DNA of 64,000 nucleotides, from positions 1 through 64,000 of the forward strand of contig UBJR01000010.1 of NCBI GenBank assembly GCA_900465675.1, written 5' to 3'. The notes under the pieces were generated by a model. That model worked only from the letters and a program-made list of their open reading frames with translations. It was not told where the DNA came from and searched no databases. This document shows, one piece after another, positions 15,622-24,942 of the stretch (the stretch's first letter is position 1; every line of letters starts with the position of its first letter). Source of the DNA: Hyphomicrobiales bacterium (GTDB lineage: Bacteria; Pseudomonadota; Alphaproteobacteria; Rhizobiales; Rhizobiaceae). The position numbers and the translations under genes are program-made.

Positions 15622-17367
15622 CTAAAGTTTCTGTAGCCTGTAAAGGCGCCATTTTCCTATTGCAACCGTATCATCCGCCAGAGCCGATAGGCCGCTATCA
15701 AGAGTTTCACTCGAATGCTGACTGTCGAGCAATACATAACGGAGGTGGCGCTTCTCAACTAGTTGACGGATGATCGTCTCAATTTCAAGCCGATCTCGCG
15801 TTTCCAGTCCAGAGATCTGATCCCGCAATTCTGACCAGAGCTTCAGGTTGTCGCTCGCGCTGTAAAGCAGAAAGTTCATATCCTTGCTGAGATATAGGAT
15901 CGGCTGGAAGCCGCCGTAGCGCACTGCCAGCGCATTCGTTTCGAAGGCGTTTGCAGGTAGTGGCAATACCAGAGAGCCTGCCGGAGCCTCACGAATGCGA
16001 CCAATGACGGCACGAAAATCGTTGTCATCGCGAGCAGCAGCAAGCGAGGAGTTCGGCGAACGCCAATCGCGGTACGCGGCATGTAACGGATTTGGGAACG
16101 TCAACCACCATGCTGCAACAAGAACAGAGCCAAGGCCATACAGGGCCACCGACAGGGATCGCACGCTGCGGAAGCGCCGATGGGTTTCGGCTAGAAGCCA
16201 AACCAGGCCGATCAGCGTAATTGGCACGAAGAACCTGAAGTTTCTGATAATATCTATCTGTACCGGCGCACGTCCGGTAAGCGTGGCGACGGACTGATCA
16301 ATCCACGCAAGCCCAACGCTCGAAAAGGTGATGCCAACAAGCAGCGCGAGAAGGAACGCCCGTCTGGGCGACCACGACATGGGTTCCAGAAGACCTACAA
16401 TGAAAAGCAGCGAAACGATCCAGGGAAAATAGAGCCATCCCCATGTTGGTGACGGATTGTTGCCGCCGCCGGCTATTGCAATCTGAACAGCAAGCCATGC
16501 ATCGTAATATTGCGCCCCTAACATAGGTCGGGCGCTTTCTTGCAATTGGGCGACCAGAGGCGATGCGATATGCATCATAGACGGAACAAATGTCATGGCG
16601 AATGGAACGGCGAAGATGACGAAGATGATCCCCGCTGCCACCATGACGATGATAGTCCCGACGGTTCGTTCGCCAAGTGGAGCTGTTATCAGCATTGACA
16701 GCCATATCGTCAGTGCGACGCTGGGTGCACTGACGGGATGGACGTAGACCGAAATGCCGCAGAGAGCCATTGCAAGAAACGGCCGCCACCACCGAAAGGG
16801 TGGCAATGCGGCGACAATCAGGAGCGGGAAAATCGCCCCGTATACCGATCGGGTCAACGGCGCGGCCAAATTGCCCCACAATTCGCCGTTGAAGATAAAA
16901 ACCGGTGGGACGCTGAGCACGGCCAGAACAAGCGGCCAGAAAGTGCCTTCGAAAAGTTTGCGGCCAAGCCAAAAAAACGCAGCGAGCTGAATGAACAGGA
17001 TCGGAAACTGCATCAGCATGTAAGCTTGGCCAATGTCGCCCGAGAAAATGTTGTTCAATGCAACCCAGGGTCTGACAATCGTCAGATAAAACGAATAGTT
17101 CGAGCTTTCTGAAAATACAGGATCGCTGATAAAGCGATCGGGCCTCACGCCGGCTGCAACGATCGAACCGACATTTCCGCCATCACCGGACGGTACGACG
17201 AATGGAGCTGGCCCAAGAACCTGATATTGCCAAAACACCGCGACGATAGCGAAAAAAGCTACGATTCCGCAATCCGAGCGCCAAGACGGGCTGCCATCGA
17301 TCTTCAGAAATCTAGCGCTCGCTGCTAGGCTTGCGAGAATACCAAATCCAACTAGCAGCATTGCCAT
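15622..17367 (-). CDS. large polytopic membrane protein, candidate GT-C glycosyltransferase
   Basis: A 581-residue protein with about 11-12 hydrophobic segments and a soluble C-terminal tail of roughly 120 residues beginning near NSSLAAARDDNDFRAVIGRI. A long first extracytoplasmic loop after the second helix contains VPSGDGGNVGSIVAAGVRPD, which includes acidic residues, as expected in GT-C enzymes. No family motif is recognised with certainty. It is the first gene of the minus-strand operon with AsnB, a GtrB-like GT2, two methyltransferases and GtrA. The serotype-specific Gtr transferase is typically a unique large membrane protein in such systems, and this gene fills that place. The function is inferred from context. 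Confidence 0.6.
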   Translation of the reverse strand: MAMLLVGFGILASLAASARFLKIDGSPSWRSDCGIVAFFAIVAVFWQYQVLGPAPFVVPSGDGGNVGSIVAAGVRPDRFISDPVFSESSNYSFYLTIVRPWVALNNIFSGDIGQAYMLMQFPILFIQLAAFFWLGRKLFEGTFWPLVLAVLSVPPVFIFNGELWGNLAAPLTRSVYGAIFPLLIVAALPPFRWWRPFLAMALCGISVYVHPVSAPSVALTIWLSMLITAPLGERTVGTIIVMVAAGIIFVIFAVPFAMTFVPSMMHIASPLVAQLQESARPMLGAQYYDAWLAVQIAIAGGGNNPSPTWGWLYFPWIVSLLFIVGLLEPMSWSPRRAFLLALLVGITFSSVGLAWIDQSVATLTGRAPVQIDIIRNFRFFVPITLIGLVWLLAETHRRFRSVRSLSVALYGLGSVLVAAWWLTFPNPLHAAYRDWRSPNSSLAAARDDNDFRAVIGRIREAPAGSLVLPLPANAFETNALAVRYGGFQPILYLSKDMNFLLYSASDNLKLWSELRDQISGLETRDRLEIETIIRQLVEKRHLRYVLLDSQHSSETLDSGLSALADDTVAIGKWRLYRLQKL

Positions 17368-17589
17368 CGCGGTTTCCCAAATGCCGTCAGCACATGCTCG
17401 ATGCGACGAAGATGATTTTCTTGTCCGCCTACATGCTCAGCAGATGGTTGTAAATACTCCTCCTGATGAGAGCCAGCTTTCGTGATGGACAACCGATATT
17501 GCTTCTTCTAAATAGAGATGCCGCTATTCGAAGCTACACGGGCAATTCCCAAATTAAAATCCATTCACCTGTTTTTTATGGAAAGCAAT

Positions 17590-18390
17590 ATGGACAACGA
17601 CCATGCCGCCCGCCAGACGGTCGCAGATTTTGGTGAGCAGTGGACGACATACACTGAAAACGATGGCTACTACGCCAGTCAAGAAATGTTCGGAGATATA
17701 GTAAGCCCACTGTTTGCTCCCACCGACTTTCGTGGCAAACGTTGTGCGGAGGTCGGAGCTGGGTCAGGGCGGATCAGCCAGATGCTGCTCAGGGCCGGGG
17801 CTGCCCACGTAACTGCCATCGAACCTTCCAAGGCGAGCGATGTTCTCGCCCAGAACCTTTCCGAATATGGTGAGCGCGTGACTGTGGTTGCCGCCAGCGG
17901 CGAGGAATTCGCCGTCAACGGGCTTGATTTCATCCTGTCGATCGGTGTGCTTCATCACATTCCAGACCCTTCGGCTACCGTACGCAATATGCACCGGTCG
18001 CTCGCCGAGGGTGGTCAGGCAATCGTCTGGCTTTATGGCAAGGAGGGCAATTGGGCCTATCTGGTCTTTGCCGAGCCGTTGCGATGGCTCACGCGACGCT
18101 TGCCACTTGTGGCAAACCAAGTTTTTGCGGCTGCGCTTTATCCGCTGCTGGCTTTCTATATCTGGATGTGCCGATATCTTCCGCTCCCCATGCGCAAGTA
18201 TATGCGTGAGGTGCTTCAACCTATTGGAGGAAAGGCGATTCGTCTGGTTATTGTCGATCAACTCAATCCGCAATGGGCAAAATATTATAACCGTGCTCAG
18301 GCCCAAGCCCTTCTGGCGGACGCTGGCTTCCAGCGCATCCGCCTGCATCACCGTCATGGATACAGCTGGACCGTGACGGGTTTCCGGTGA
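17590..18390 (+). CDS. class I SAM-dependent methyltransferase
   Basis: About 266 residues. The methyltransferase domain has motif I CAEVGAGSGRISQMLL, the acidic loop VTAIEPSKA, and DFILSIGVLHHIPDP followed by LAEGGQAIVWLYG. The C-terminal third contains a hydrophobic stretch (VFAAALYPLLAFYIWM) often seen in this group, perhaps for membrane contact. ATG 17590 follows GGAA at six bases. In-frame ATGs at 17518 and 17578 are alternatives with weaker signals. It is transcribed divergently from the large membrane protein gene, with about 220 bp between. A sugar O-methylation role in O-antigen synthesis is inferred from location only. Confidence 0.7.
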   Translation: MDNDHAARQTVADFGEQWTTYTENDGYYASQEMFGDIVSPLFAPTDFRGKRCAEVGAGSGRISQMLLRAGAAHVTAIEPSKASDVLAQNLSEYGERVTVVAASGEEFAVNGLDFILSIGVLHHIPDPSATVRNMHRSLAEGGQAIVWLYGKEGNWAYLVFAEPLRWLTRRLPLVANQVFAAALYPLLAFYIWMCRYLPLPMRKYMREVLQPIGGKAIRLVIVDQLNPQWAKYYNRAQAQALLADAGFQRIRLHHRHGYSWTVTGFR

Positions 18391-18683
18391 TTGTCTCAAG
18401 AAGTCTTCCCGTATGATGCTCAGAATTGCAGGGGCGTCAGCCGGCTATGAATTCGTATAGCTTTTCGGCAGTTGGCGAGAGAGAATGTGACCAAGATTTG
18501 ACGGGACCAGAAGCCAAAGTACCGCATAAAATGCCTTGATATGAAGTGTGCTGCATCGAAAACGAGCAACATTACAGCGGCGGTCAGCGCGACTGCTCGT
18601 GTCGAAATTTCCGCTTTTCCTGGGTTGCGGATGTCGATTGGCGAATGCGGCGCCGGACGGTTCTGCGACTGCGCCTCTCACAC

Positions 18684-19100
18684 TCAAGACTTTCCTAGCT
18701 TTGATTTTCCCATGATTGTCAAAACGATACGCCGTCCGGCTTTCAACACCGGATAGAGCAGCCGGGACGTTCGAGGTGAGCTGAACACGAAAGCGCTGAC
18801 CCGGTTTAGGATACTGGAGCCACTGCTTAGAAGTGCCAGCCGATTGAGGCAGTCGGCCCCGTAGTAGATTTCACTCGACATGATAAGCGCCATTCCCTCA
18901 TCCAACGGCATGCCTAACCTATCGAACTCGGCAACAAGGTCCGGCCTCCTTCGTGCATCGATCAGAGAAACGCTACCGAGAGAACTCCGCAATCGCTGAA
19001 AGGCAACGAATTGAGAGCAAAATGGGCATTCGCCATCGTATATGATGACGTTGCGGTCAGGCAGGTCTGCAAACAACTTTATATTAAAGTGAGAATTCAT
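18684..19100 (-). CDS. DCC1-like thiol-disulfide oxidoreductase family protein (DUF393)
   Basis: A 138-residue protein with the DUF393 signature VIIYDGECPFCSQFV near the N-terminus (DxxCxxC core) and a second conserved segment around YYGADCLNRLALL. The fold is thioredoxin-like in this family, though its activity is poorly defined. It overlaps the upstream HTTM-like gene by 17 bases, so the two are co-translated. DCC and HTTM proteins are frequent genomic partners and sometimes fused. Finding them inside a polysaccharide locus is unusual. About 290 bp downstream (18391-18683) hold no gene I can recognise. Confidence 0.75.
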   Translation of the reverse strand: MNSHFNIKLFADLPDRNVIIYDGECPFCSQFVAFQRLRSSLGSVSLIDARRRPDLVAEFDRLGMPLDEGMALIMSSEIYYGADCLNRLALLSSGSSILNRVSAFVFSSPRTSRLLYPVLKAGRRIVLTIMGKSKLGKS

Positions 19101-20820
19101 ACGTCACCTTGCCAACCGGAACTCGTTGAATGTGTCCATCAGACGTCACGCTGACGCAGAAGCTTTGAATGATTAGCCTGTAGCCTTTTATCTTCCGTAC
19201 ATCCAAATTTGCAAACTGGGAAAATTGCCATGGCGCAGACCAGATATGGTGTGGGTACCTATCATAGGCTATATGACCACCATTGTCTGCCAAACCAAGA
19301 GCCAGTTTCTGTTGTCGTTGAACTAGGACTGCTATTTTGGTGCGATCCGCATCCTTCAGGACAAAGGGGGCGACTTCGCCTTGGCAATTGGCGGCTACGC
19401 GCCTCATCACATCCGCATCCCCCGTTGTTCCCCATGTGCCCGTGGGTAGATAGCCTGTGCTTGGATGTGAGAAACGTTGCTGAGCAACATCAATGGAGCT
19501 ATCCAGGAAAAAGTTGGACGGAGCAGTGAATGCTTGGTTATCTGCCGTGATTGCCTGGAAAACCGGTTCGTTCACTGCACCAGTGTCATACCAAGCAAGC
19601 TTCACGACGTGAAACATCAGCGGCGCAGCGATGACAAGCGCGCATCCGTAGAGACGGCTGGAAAAATTCACATTTTTTCTTCGGCTGAGTTGCGTGAACG
19701 AAAATATGAACGCGGCATTGAGGGCGATCCATTTCCAAAAGAATATTCCGCTCAGCAAAAATATGCCAACATGCATCAGATCGAAAAACGCTGTAAGTTT
19801 AGCGGCCTTCTTCATCGATAATAGGCATATCACAGATAATATCTGACCTGCTAAAACCAATATATTTATTGGCACATTCAAAAAAACTATATAATTCGTG
19901 ATGTCTAAATTAATTCCTATTCCACTTAATATGGTAGGAATGGTTATGAATCCGATATCTGTGGCATGAATTGCTAGGAAATATGTTTTATTTTCGAGAA
20001 CCCATGTGAAGATGTTGCCGTTTTGGAGGAAAAGTTTTCCAATCCCTGAGTAAAAATAGTTTGAAAGGTGGACAGCCGCCAAGATCATAATTCCGCCAGT
20101 GCAATACTGTTCGACCAAGGCCCGGGAATCCGAACCGGCAAGCTTGAGCGCGCGTAGGGTTCCCATCGATACCGTCAGCACGGCTAAGATCAGTGATATG
20201 AGCATGGCAAGGTCGGGTATAATGATATAGTCGGCTCCTCCATAGGACCCCCAACCCGTTGCCACCAATATGTGGTGCTTGCTCCAGTGCATAGCGACGG
20301 CGGGCCAAATGGCTAGAGACGGGCGCAGAAATGCAATCATGCCCAACGTGATGGGCAGCCACGCGCTGTTTATAATGTCATTCTCGAATCCGAGATCGTA
20401 GGTGTGTCGGGAGCCAACAAGGTAGGCAACGCAGCATGCATTCAGAGCAAGTGCCACGACGTTGAAAAACATAGGTAAGTCCCGAGAACTCCAAAGACTG
20501 CCAAGCAGGCTTACAACAAGTATTGCGAAAAAGTTTCCGGGTTCTGCTCCCTGGTCGATTGAGAAGTTGGATTTCAGCATCCAGAACAATCCAAGCACCA
20601 ATGACATGAGCGCAAGGATGGAAAAATTTCCGTTGAAGTTTATGGCTGTATCCTCAAGTGGCTTGGGCAAGGCGTTGCTGAAGGTGTCCTGAGGTGTGAT
20701 GGTGATCGAGAGCTTTCTACGATAGAATACACGCATTTTGGCTGACGCTCGGACTAAAATTGAACCCGCATTGACTAACAGACTTTCTTTAGACATTGCC
20801 AGTAGTCCTGTTGCAATCAT
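19084..20820 (-). CDS. HTTM-like (VKGC-type) polytopic membrane protein
   Basis: A 578-residue protein with about ten hydrophobic segments (residues 65-390) and a soluble C-terminal domain of about 170 residues. The segment HLSNYFYSGIGKLFL followed by TWVLENKTYF, and HWSKHHILVATGWG before it, resemble the HTTM (vitamin K-dependent gamma-carboxylase-like) membrane domain. The adjoining DCC gene supports that reading. The DNA is visibly AT-richer than its neighbours, especially 19840-20080, with many AAA and ATA codons, which suggests recent acquisition. The start is uncertain: ATG 20820 or ATG 20796. Function is unknown. A sugar- or lipid-modifying enzyme is possible, but I make no firm call. 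Confidence 0.6.
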   Translation of the reverse strand: MIATGLLAMSKESLLVNAGSILVRASAKMRVFYRRKLSITITPQDTFSNALPKPLEDTAINFNGNFSILALMSLVLGLFWMLKSNFSIDQGAEPGNFFAILVVSLLGSLWSSRDLPMFFNVVALALNACCVAYLVGSRHTYDLGFENDIINSAWLPITLGMIAFLRPSLAIWPAVAMHWSKHHILVATGWGSYGGADYIIIPDLAMLISLILAVLTVSMGTLRALKLAGSDSRALVEQYCTGGIMILAAVHLSNYFYSGIGKLFLQNGNIFTWVLENKTYFLAIHATDIGFITIPTILSGIGINLDITNYIVFLNVPINILVLAGQILSVICLLSMKKAAKLTAFFDLMHVGIFLLSGIFFWKWIALNAAFIFSFTQLSRRKNVNFSSRLYGCALVIAAPLMFHVVKLAWYDTGAVNEPVFQAITADNQAFTAPSNFFLDSSIDVAQQRFSHPSTGYLPTGTWGTTGDADVMRRVAANCQGEVAPFVLKDADRTKIAVLVQRQQKLALGLADNGGHIAYDRYPHHIWSAPWQFSQFANLDVRKIKGYRLIIQSFCVSVTSDGHIQRVPVGKVTYEFSL

Positions 20821-21013
20821 AAATTGGTAAGAAGGCAGTTGTATCTCTGTTCAAAAGGGAGCATTTCGCTTGACGGATTGCTGCCAAATTTGCGACATTA
20901 TTTACAATCTTTATATATTTCTAATTCGATGAAATACGCCGCTGACACGTTTTTTCTCTCTTTCTGCATGTTGCCCTTTTGGCGCGCCAGCGAAGCCTTG
21001 AAGTCATCAGTTT

Positions 21014-23374
21014 TCATTCTTTAATGGCCTTTGCGCCTCCAAGGCTCTCCGATTTGACCTTTAGCACTAACTGCCGCATCGACACGCGGCCCGGTCCGGC
21101 TAACAACGCCCCAAGAACAAACCAGAATATACGCTGATAGGCGATTTCGTGCGCAAGGCTAAATACGCAGAACGTCGTAATCAGCAGGAATATTGCGCTG
21201 TCATTCTTGCCGAATCCACCCAGCATCCGCTTTGGCCGTTTCCAACACGTCATCCATAGTCGCTTGATCTGCATCATCGGAATCCAGCCTGTCAACAGGA
21301 GACCGACAAGCCCCATCTCTGCGATTATCCATACGTAGGTCGAGTGGATGACGAGCGGTGTTCCAGTCTTCGATATCTGCGTCGAGATGAAGGCGCCGAG
21401 TCCAGATCCGAAAATTGGATGGCTTAGCCAGAGGGCCAGCCCGCCGCGCAGGCTTTCGAGCCGCTCGGCCACCGACGAATCCTCGTTGCCGACCATACGG
21501 TCGGTCGGCAATTGCTGGAATATTTCCCTAAAGTTGGCCCCCATAGGGGGCACCGGCGGCGGATGATTGATGCCCGCAACATGCTGTTCCAACCAGAACC
21601 AGCAGATCTCGGCATAGTAGGGTGCGTACCGAGCCGCATTCAAGATGAACGGAAGGCACGCATAAAGCAGGCCACCAAGCACTGCCACGATGCAGGAACG
21701 GACCAGCAAATCCTTTCGTGCGGTGGCAACGATGATCGCGAGGCACATCAGGCAGACGTAGCTGGTTAGGGAGTTCGTTGCCACAGTCGCAAAAACGAGC
21801 AGTGCCATTGCCAATCCATGCCGCTTCCAGTGAAGACTTCTGGTCGGCAGAAGATAACTGAACGCCAGGCCAAGTGTTATGAGCATCTGGAATGCAAACG
21901 CGTTTCTGTTTGCCGAAAAACCTTCGAAATTTGGGGGCGGCGGCAACGCCGTCCAGTCGAGTGAATAGGCTATGCGGTGTATGAGATGTACGGCTACCAC
22001 CATTGCGGCCGTTAGCAACAGGACTTCCGCCAGTCGCCTGATGCCCCGACGACCGAACTGCCCCGAAAACAAGGCGCCAGACCCAAAATAGCCAAGGACG
22101 ACAAGCCAGCCGATACCTCTGTTGCCGATCGCCCACGGAATGGCACCATATCGTATAAACCCGACCAGCAGGCTAAAATAGATTGCGGCCGTTACCAGCA
22201 CGAGCCAAAGCAAGACGCTGTGGCCAAGTCGAAAGTTGAGCCAGCCGCCGAACGACATTTGACTCGCAAGCAGACCAAGACCAAGAAGCGAGAAGATGTC
22301 TCCAAGATTCAACGTGAGCGTCGTGCCACTGACATTGATCGGGAACTGGAAATACAGGAGGATTGCAAGGCATATTCCAAGAGAGAAGCTCGATATTCTC
22401 TGAAAATCGAGCTGATCGCGTGAGTGGATTTCTGCGAAATTAGTCGTGTTGCCCTCCGCAGGTGTAACGCGGTGATCGGCCACCTTCCTGGCGAGGATTC
22501 GGCGTGACACCGCGAATGCAGGTGCGGCGGCGACGACCACGAGCGTGTTTAGCAATCCCACAGTAATGGACAGCGCGGTCGCGCTCGGAGCATCTACGCC
22601 TAGGAGACCGAATGCGTAGATTGCTGAGATTTCCCGTACGCCCCAGCCATTGACGCTAATGGGAACGCTGGCCGCGAAGCTAACCATCGCAGAGGCTGCC
22701 ATAACCTCCCAGAAAGGCAGATTGAAACCCATCGAGGATAGTATGGTCGTGTAGATGTATATATTGAGCAACTGCGAGAATGCTGAGATCGCGAAGATTT
22801 CCGACACCTCGATGATGCGTTTGGGGCTACGCAACCGCTGTAGAATGTCTTTTTCGAACGACGATCGCGAGGTAAGCAGCACCGAGATGCCAGTCATCGC
22901 CAGAGCAATGATCATGGGAATGATTGGCAACCCCCTGAACAGCTCATCCAGGATGTGACCGCCGGTCAACAACATCCCTCCGCAAAGCGCCAAAACGCCG
23001 CCGATGACGGCCAGTACCAGCCGTTCGTAGCCCGAAACGAATGTCGAAAGTGCGGCGCTTATCCCCATGGCCCGCAGAACCACCTGACGTCCAAGTACGG
23101 CGCCGACGACATTGATCAGGAACAAACCGGCTATCAGGCCGCTCAGACTCGCGTGGAACGCGATGAAAAACGGGAGCCTACTTCCGAAGTGATGAAGAAT
23201 ACGCTGAAGTCTCAAAGCAACGACTAAGAGATTTATGACAATCAGAGCTAAGCAGATTGCCAAGGTCGCGCTATTGATGTTCTTTATCGATTCAAATGTC
23301 GCTTTCAGATTTACATTATATAGTACAGCCGCTAAAAACAGCAGGGATAGCGCGACAGCGACTACCTTTTTCAT
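21014..23374 (-). CDS. fusion of UPF0104/LPG-synthase-type membrane domain and O-antigen ligase (Wzy/WaaL) domain
   Basis: A 786-residue all-membrane protein. Residues 1-300 match the UPF0104/lysylphosphatidylglycerol synthase TM family, with LRLQRILHHFGSRLPF, FLINVVGAVLGRQVVLRAMG, SGYERLVLAVIGG and the conserved VSINGWGVRE-like PISVNGWGVREISAIYAFGL. Residues 330-760 look like an O-antigen ligase/polymerase, with many helices, a large loop (EICWFWLEQHVAGINHP onward) and the segment HPIFGSGLGAFI followed by VIHSTYVWIIAEMGLVGLL, the usual place of the H-N/S-x-Y motif. Both halves are continuous in one frame with no internal start required. It is the first gene of the minus-strand group with the HTTM-like and DCC genes. 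It may transfer or polymerise a lipid-linked glycan. Confidence 0.75.
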   Translation of the reverse strand: MKKVVAVALSLLFLAAVLYNVNLKATFESIKNINSATLAICLALIVINLLVVALRLQRILHHFGSRLPFFIAFHASLSGLIAGLFLINVVGAVLGRQVVLRAMGISAALSTFVSGYERLVLAVIGGVLALCGGMLLTGGHILDELFRGLPIIPMIIALAMTGISVLLTSRSSFEKDILQRLRSPKRIIEVSEIFAISAFSQLLNIYIYTTILSSMGFNLPFWEVMAASAMVSFAASVPISVNGWGVREISAIYAFGLLGVDAPSATALSITVGLLNTLVVVAAAPAFAVSRRILARKVADHRVTPAEGNTTNFAEIHSRDQLDFQRISSFSLGICLAILLYFQFPINVSGTTLTLNLGDIFSLLGLGLLASQMSFGGWLNFRLGHSVLLWLVLVTAAIYFSLLVGFIRYGAIPWAIGNRGIGWLVVLGYFGSGALFSGQFGRRGIRRLAEVLLLTAAMVVAVHLIHRIAYSLDWTALPPPPNFEGFSANRNAFAFQMLITLGLAFSYLLPTRSLHWKRHGLAMALLVFATVATNSLTSYVCLMCLAIIVATARKDLLVRSCIVAVLGGLLYACLPFILNAARYAPYYAEICWFWLEQHVAGINHPPPVPPMGANFREIFQQLPTDRMVGNEDSSVAERLESLRGGLALWLSHPIFGSGLGAFISTQISKTGTPLVIHSTYVWIIAEMGLVGLLLTGWIPMMQIKRLWMTCWKRPKRMLGGFGKNDSAIFLLITTFCVFSLAHEIAYQRIFWFVLGALLAGPGRVSMRQLVLKVKSESLGGAKAIKE

Positions 23375-23854
23375 GCGAACCTACCTTTATGCATTGAAGC
23401 CAGCAGCTCATCGTTGATCTTTAAGTGAAAAACGGTAGTTTTTCTGCGGTGGTGTCACGATTTCAGTAGCAATTTTCATATCTGAGGTCGCCAGCTTCGC
23501 AAGCCCGACCGGAGATGCGGCAGTCAGTACATTTTCCTGAAACAATTGCAAAGAGACATTTGCCGGGTTGCGCGCGCAGGAATGCGGTTTGCTCACGCAA
23601 CCAATGAATGCAGAAGCAGCTGTCGGCAAACGCGCTTTTCACTTCAGTTGGAAAGGGCCGAAAAATTCACGGGGAACAAGTTCGTCGAAAGGGTAAATGG
23701 TGTGGGCCTGCGTTGAGCACTTTTACGCACTATGGGACATAAGCTGAAGCCCATGAGCTTTGCCAGTCTAACCGCCTATCCGCGACATTTACCCAAAGCG
23801 AATTGACGGACGAGAATTAGAAGGGCTTGCCTGAATATATTAGCGGGATGCGAC
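23375..23854. other. intergenic DNA left of the transposase remnant
   Basis: No gene is supported in these 480 bp. Short open frames lack ribosome sites and recognisable motifs. The promoter of the 23374-18684 unit should lie close to 23374. The remainder is probably insertion-sequence flank. Confidence 0.4.
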
Positions 23855-24515
23855 AAGGAGCGAGAGTTTTTACTGGCCGTTCTGCCGTGTCGACGCCACG
23901 CAGGCACATCGACCGCACAAACGGGACTGTACGAGGTTTTGAGCGCATTGCTTCGTATCGTGTCAACCGACTGCCAATGGAGCTACCAAAGTGTTGCCAT
24001 CTGATTTAGCAGTGCAGAGCTACCTTCTTGATCGGCGTACGATCAACTTTTGTCTGCAGGTCAAGGACAATCTCGTTTGCAGATACTAAAGCTAGAAGGG
24101 AAGAAGGCTTGTCGGCCGTAGGGATGATTGACAGTCAGAGTGTCCGCTTGAACGCGGCGGGATTGGGGGCGGCTTGGGCAAGAAGACTACAGGGCGAAAA
24201 CGCTCTATAGTTGTCGATGCGCTTGGCTTGGTGGTCCGGCTAGTCTTGTTCAAAGTACTGCCAATGGGGACCCCATGAAGGCGTAGCGGCTATTATGCCA
24301 TTCTTCTACGCGGGCCTCGGCTTCGGCACGCAGCTAAAGGTCGGTCTTTTACGCTGGAGATATTCAAGCGAACAGACGAGGAAACGGGCTTCGAAGCACT
24401 GTCGTGTCGCGGAGTTGTGGAGCGCGCATCCACCCATCTTGGTAGATGTAGGCGACCGGGCAGCGATTGGGATAAATCAATCGTTTCCGCTGAAGTCTAG
24501 ATGTTCGGTGCGTGC
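23855..24515 (+). pseudogene. decayed IS5-family transposase
   Basis: Three pieces in different frames follow the order of an IS5-type DDE transposase. Near 23858-24004: REFLLAVLPCRRHAGTS then GLYEVLSALLRIVSTDCQW, matching the N-terminal LLPPxxRxGRPRxTDLREVxNAIxYxxxTGCQW region. Near 24080-24245: AVGMIDSQSV, then after a frame change KKTTGRKRSIVVDALGL, matching the GVIDSQSVK and GKKxxGRKRHIxVDTLGL blocks. Near 24360-24480: GFEALSCRGVVERASTHLGR then CRRPGSDWD, matching the WVVERTxAWLxRCRRLAKDWE block. Stops and frameshifts break all blocks, so it is non-functional. Terminal inverted repeats were not identified. Confidence 0.75.
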
Positions 24516-24942
24516 ATCCAAATCCTCAGACGAAAACTCGTAAGGCGCTATCTCTATTGGGATCTTTTTGATCCGGTCTCCGCCGCCCCGGGGTGACTTC
24601 CGAAGATCGTCCTTGAAAAGGGAAATGCAACGACCTATTGAGCGTTCCGAGCTTAGATATGAAGGAGCGGCTTTTTTGACGTTGCTTGACGGCGCACTCT
24701 TCCATGCCTTTTAGATGTGAGCTCAGGTAGGCGTCCGTGATGCTTACCCACATTTTGTTGCGTGGGGTGAGTTTTTTCACTTCTAAATTTCCGGTCGATA
24801 ACATGATCAGGCGAGCAGTGATGATGGATTTCCCCCCGCGACCCGTGGCTGGTATTGGCAAAAGCATGTCGCTATCTCGCTCCGGCCCGCTTCGCCGTTT
24901 CACGTTCGCTTGCTTCTTTAAGGCTTGCGACGGAGCCCACTG
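24516..24942. other. intergenic DNA between transposase remnant and the dehydratase gene
   Basis: About 425 bp with no supported gene. A short plus-strand frame at 24737-24943 ends at the start of the next gene but has no recognisable domain. The promoter of the 24943-28409 unit is expected here. Confidence 0.4.
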
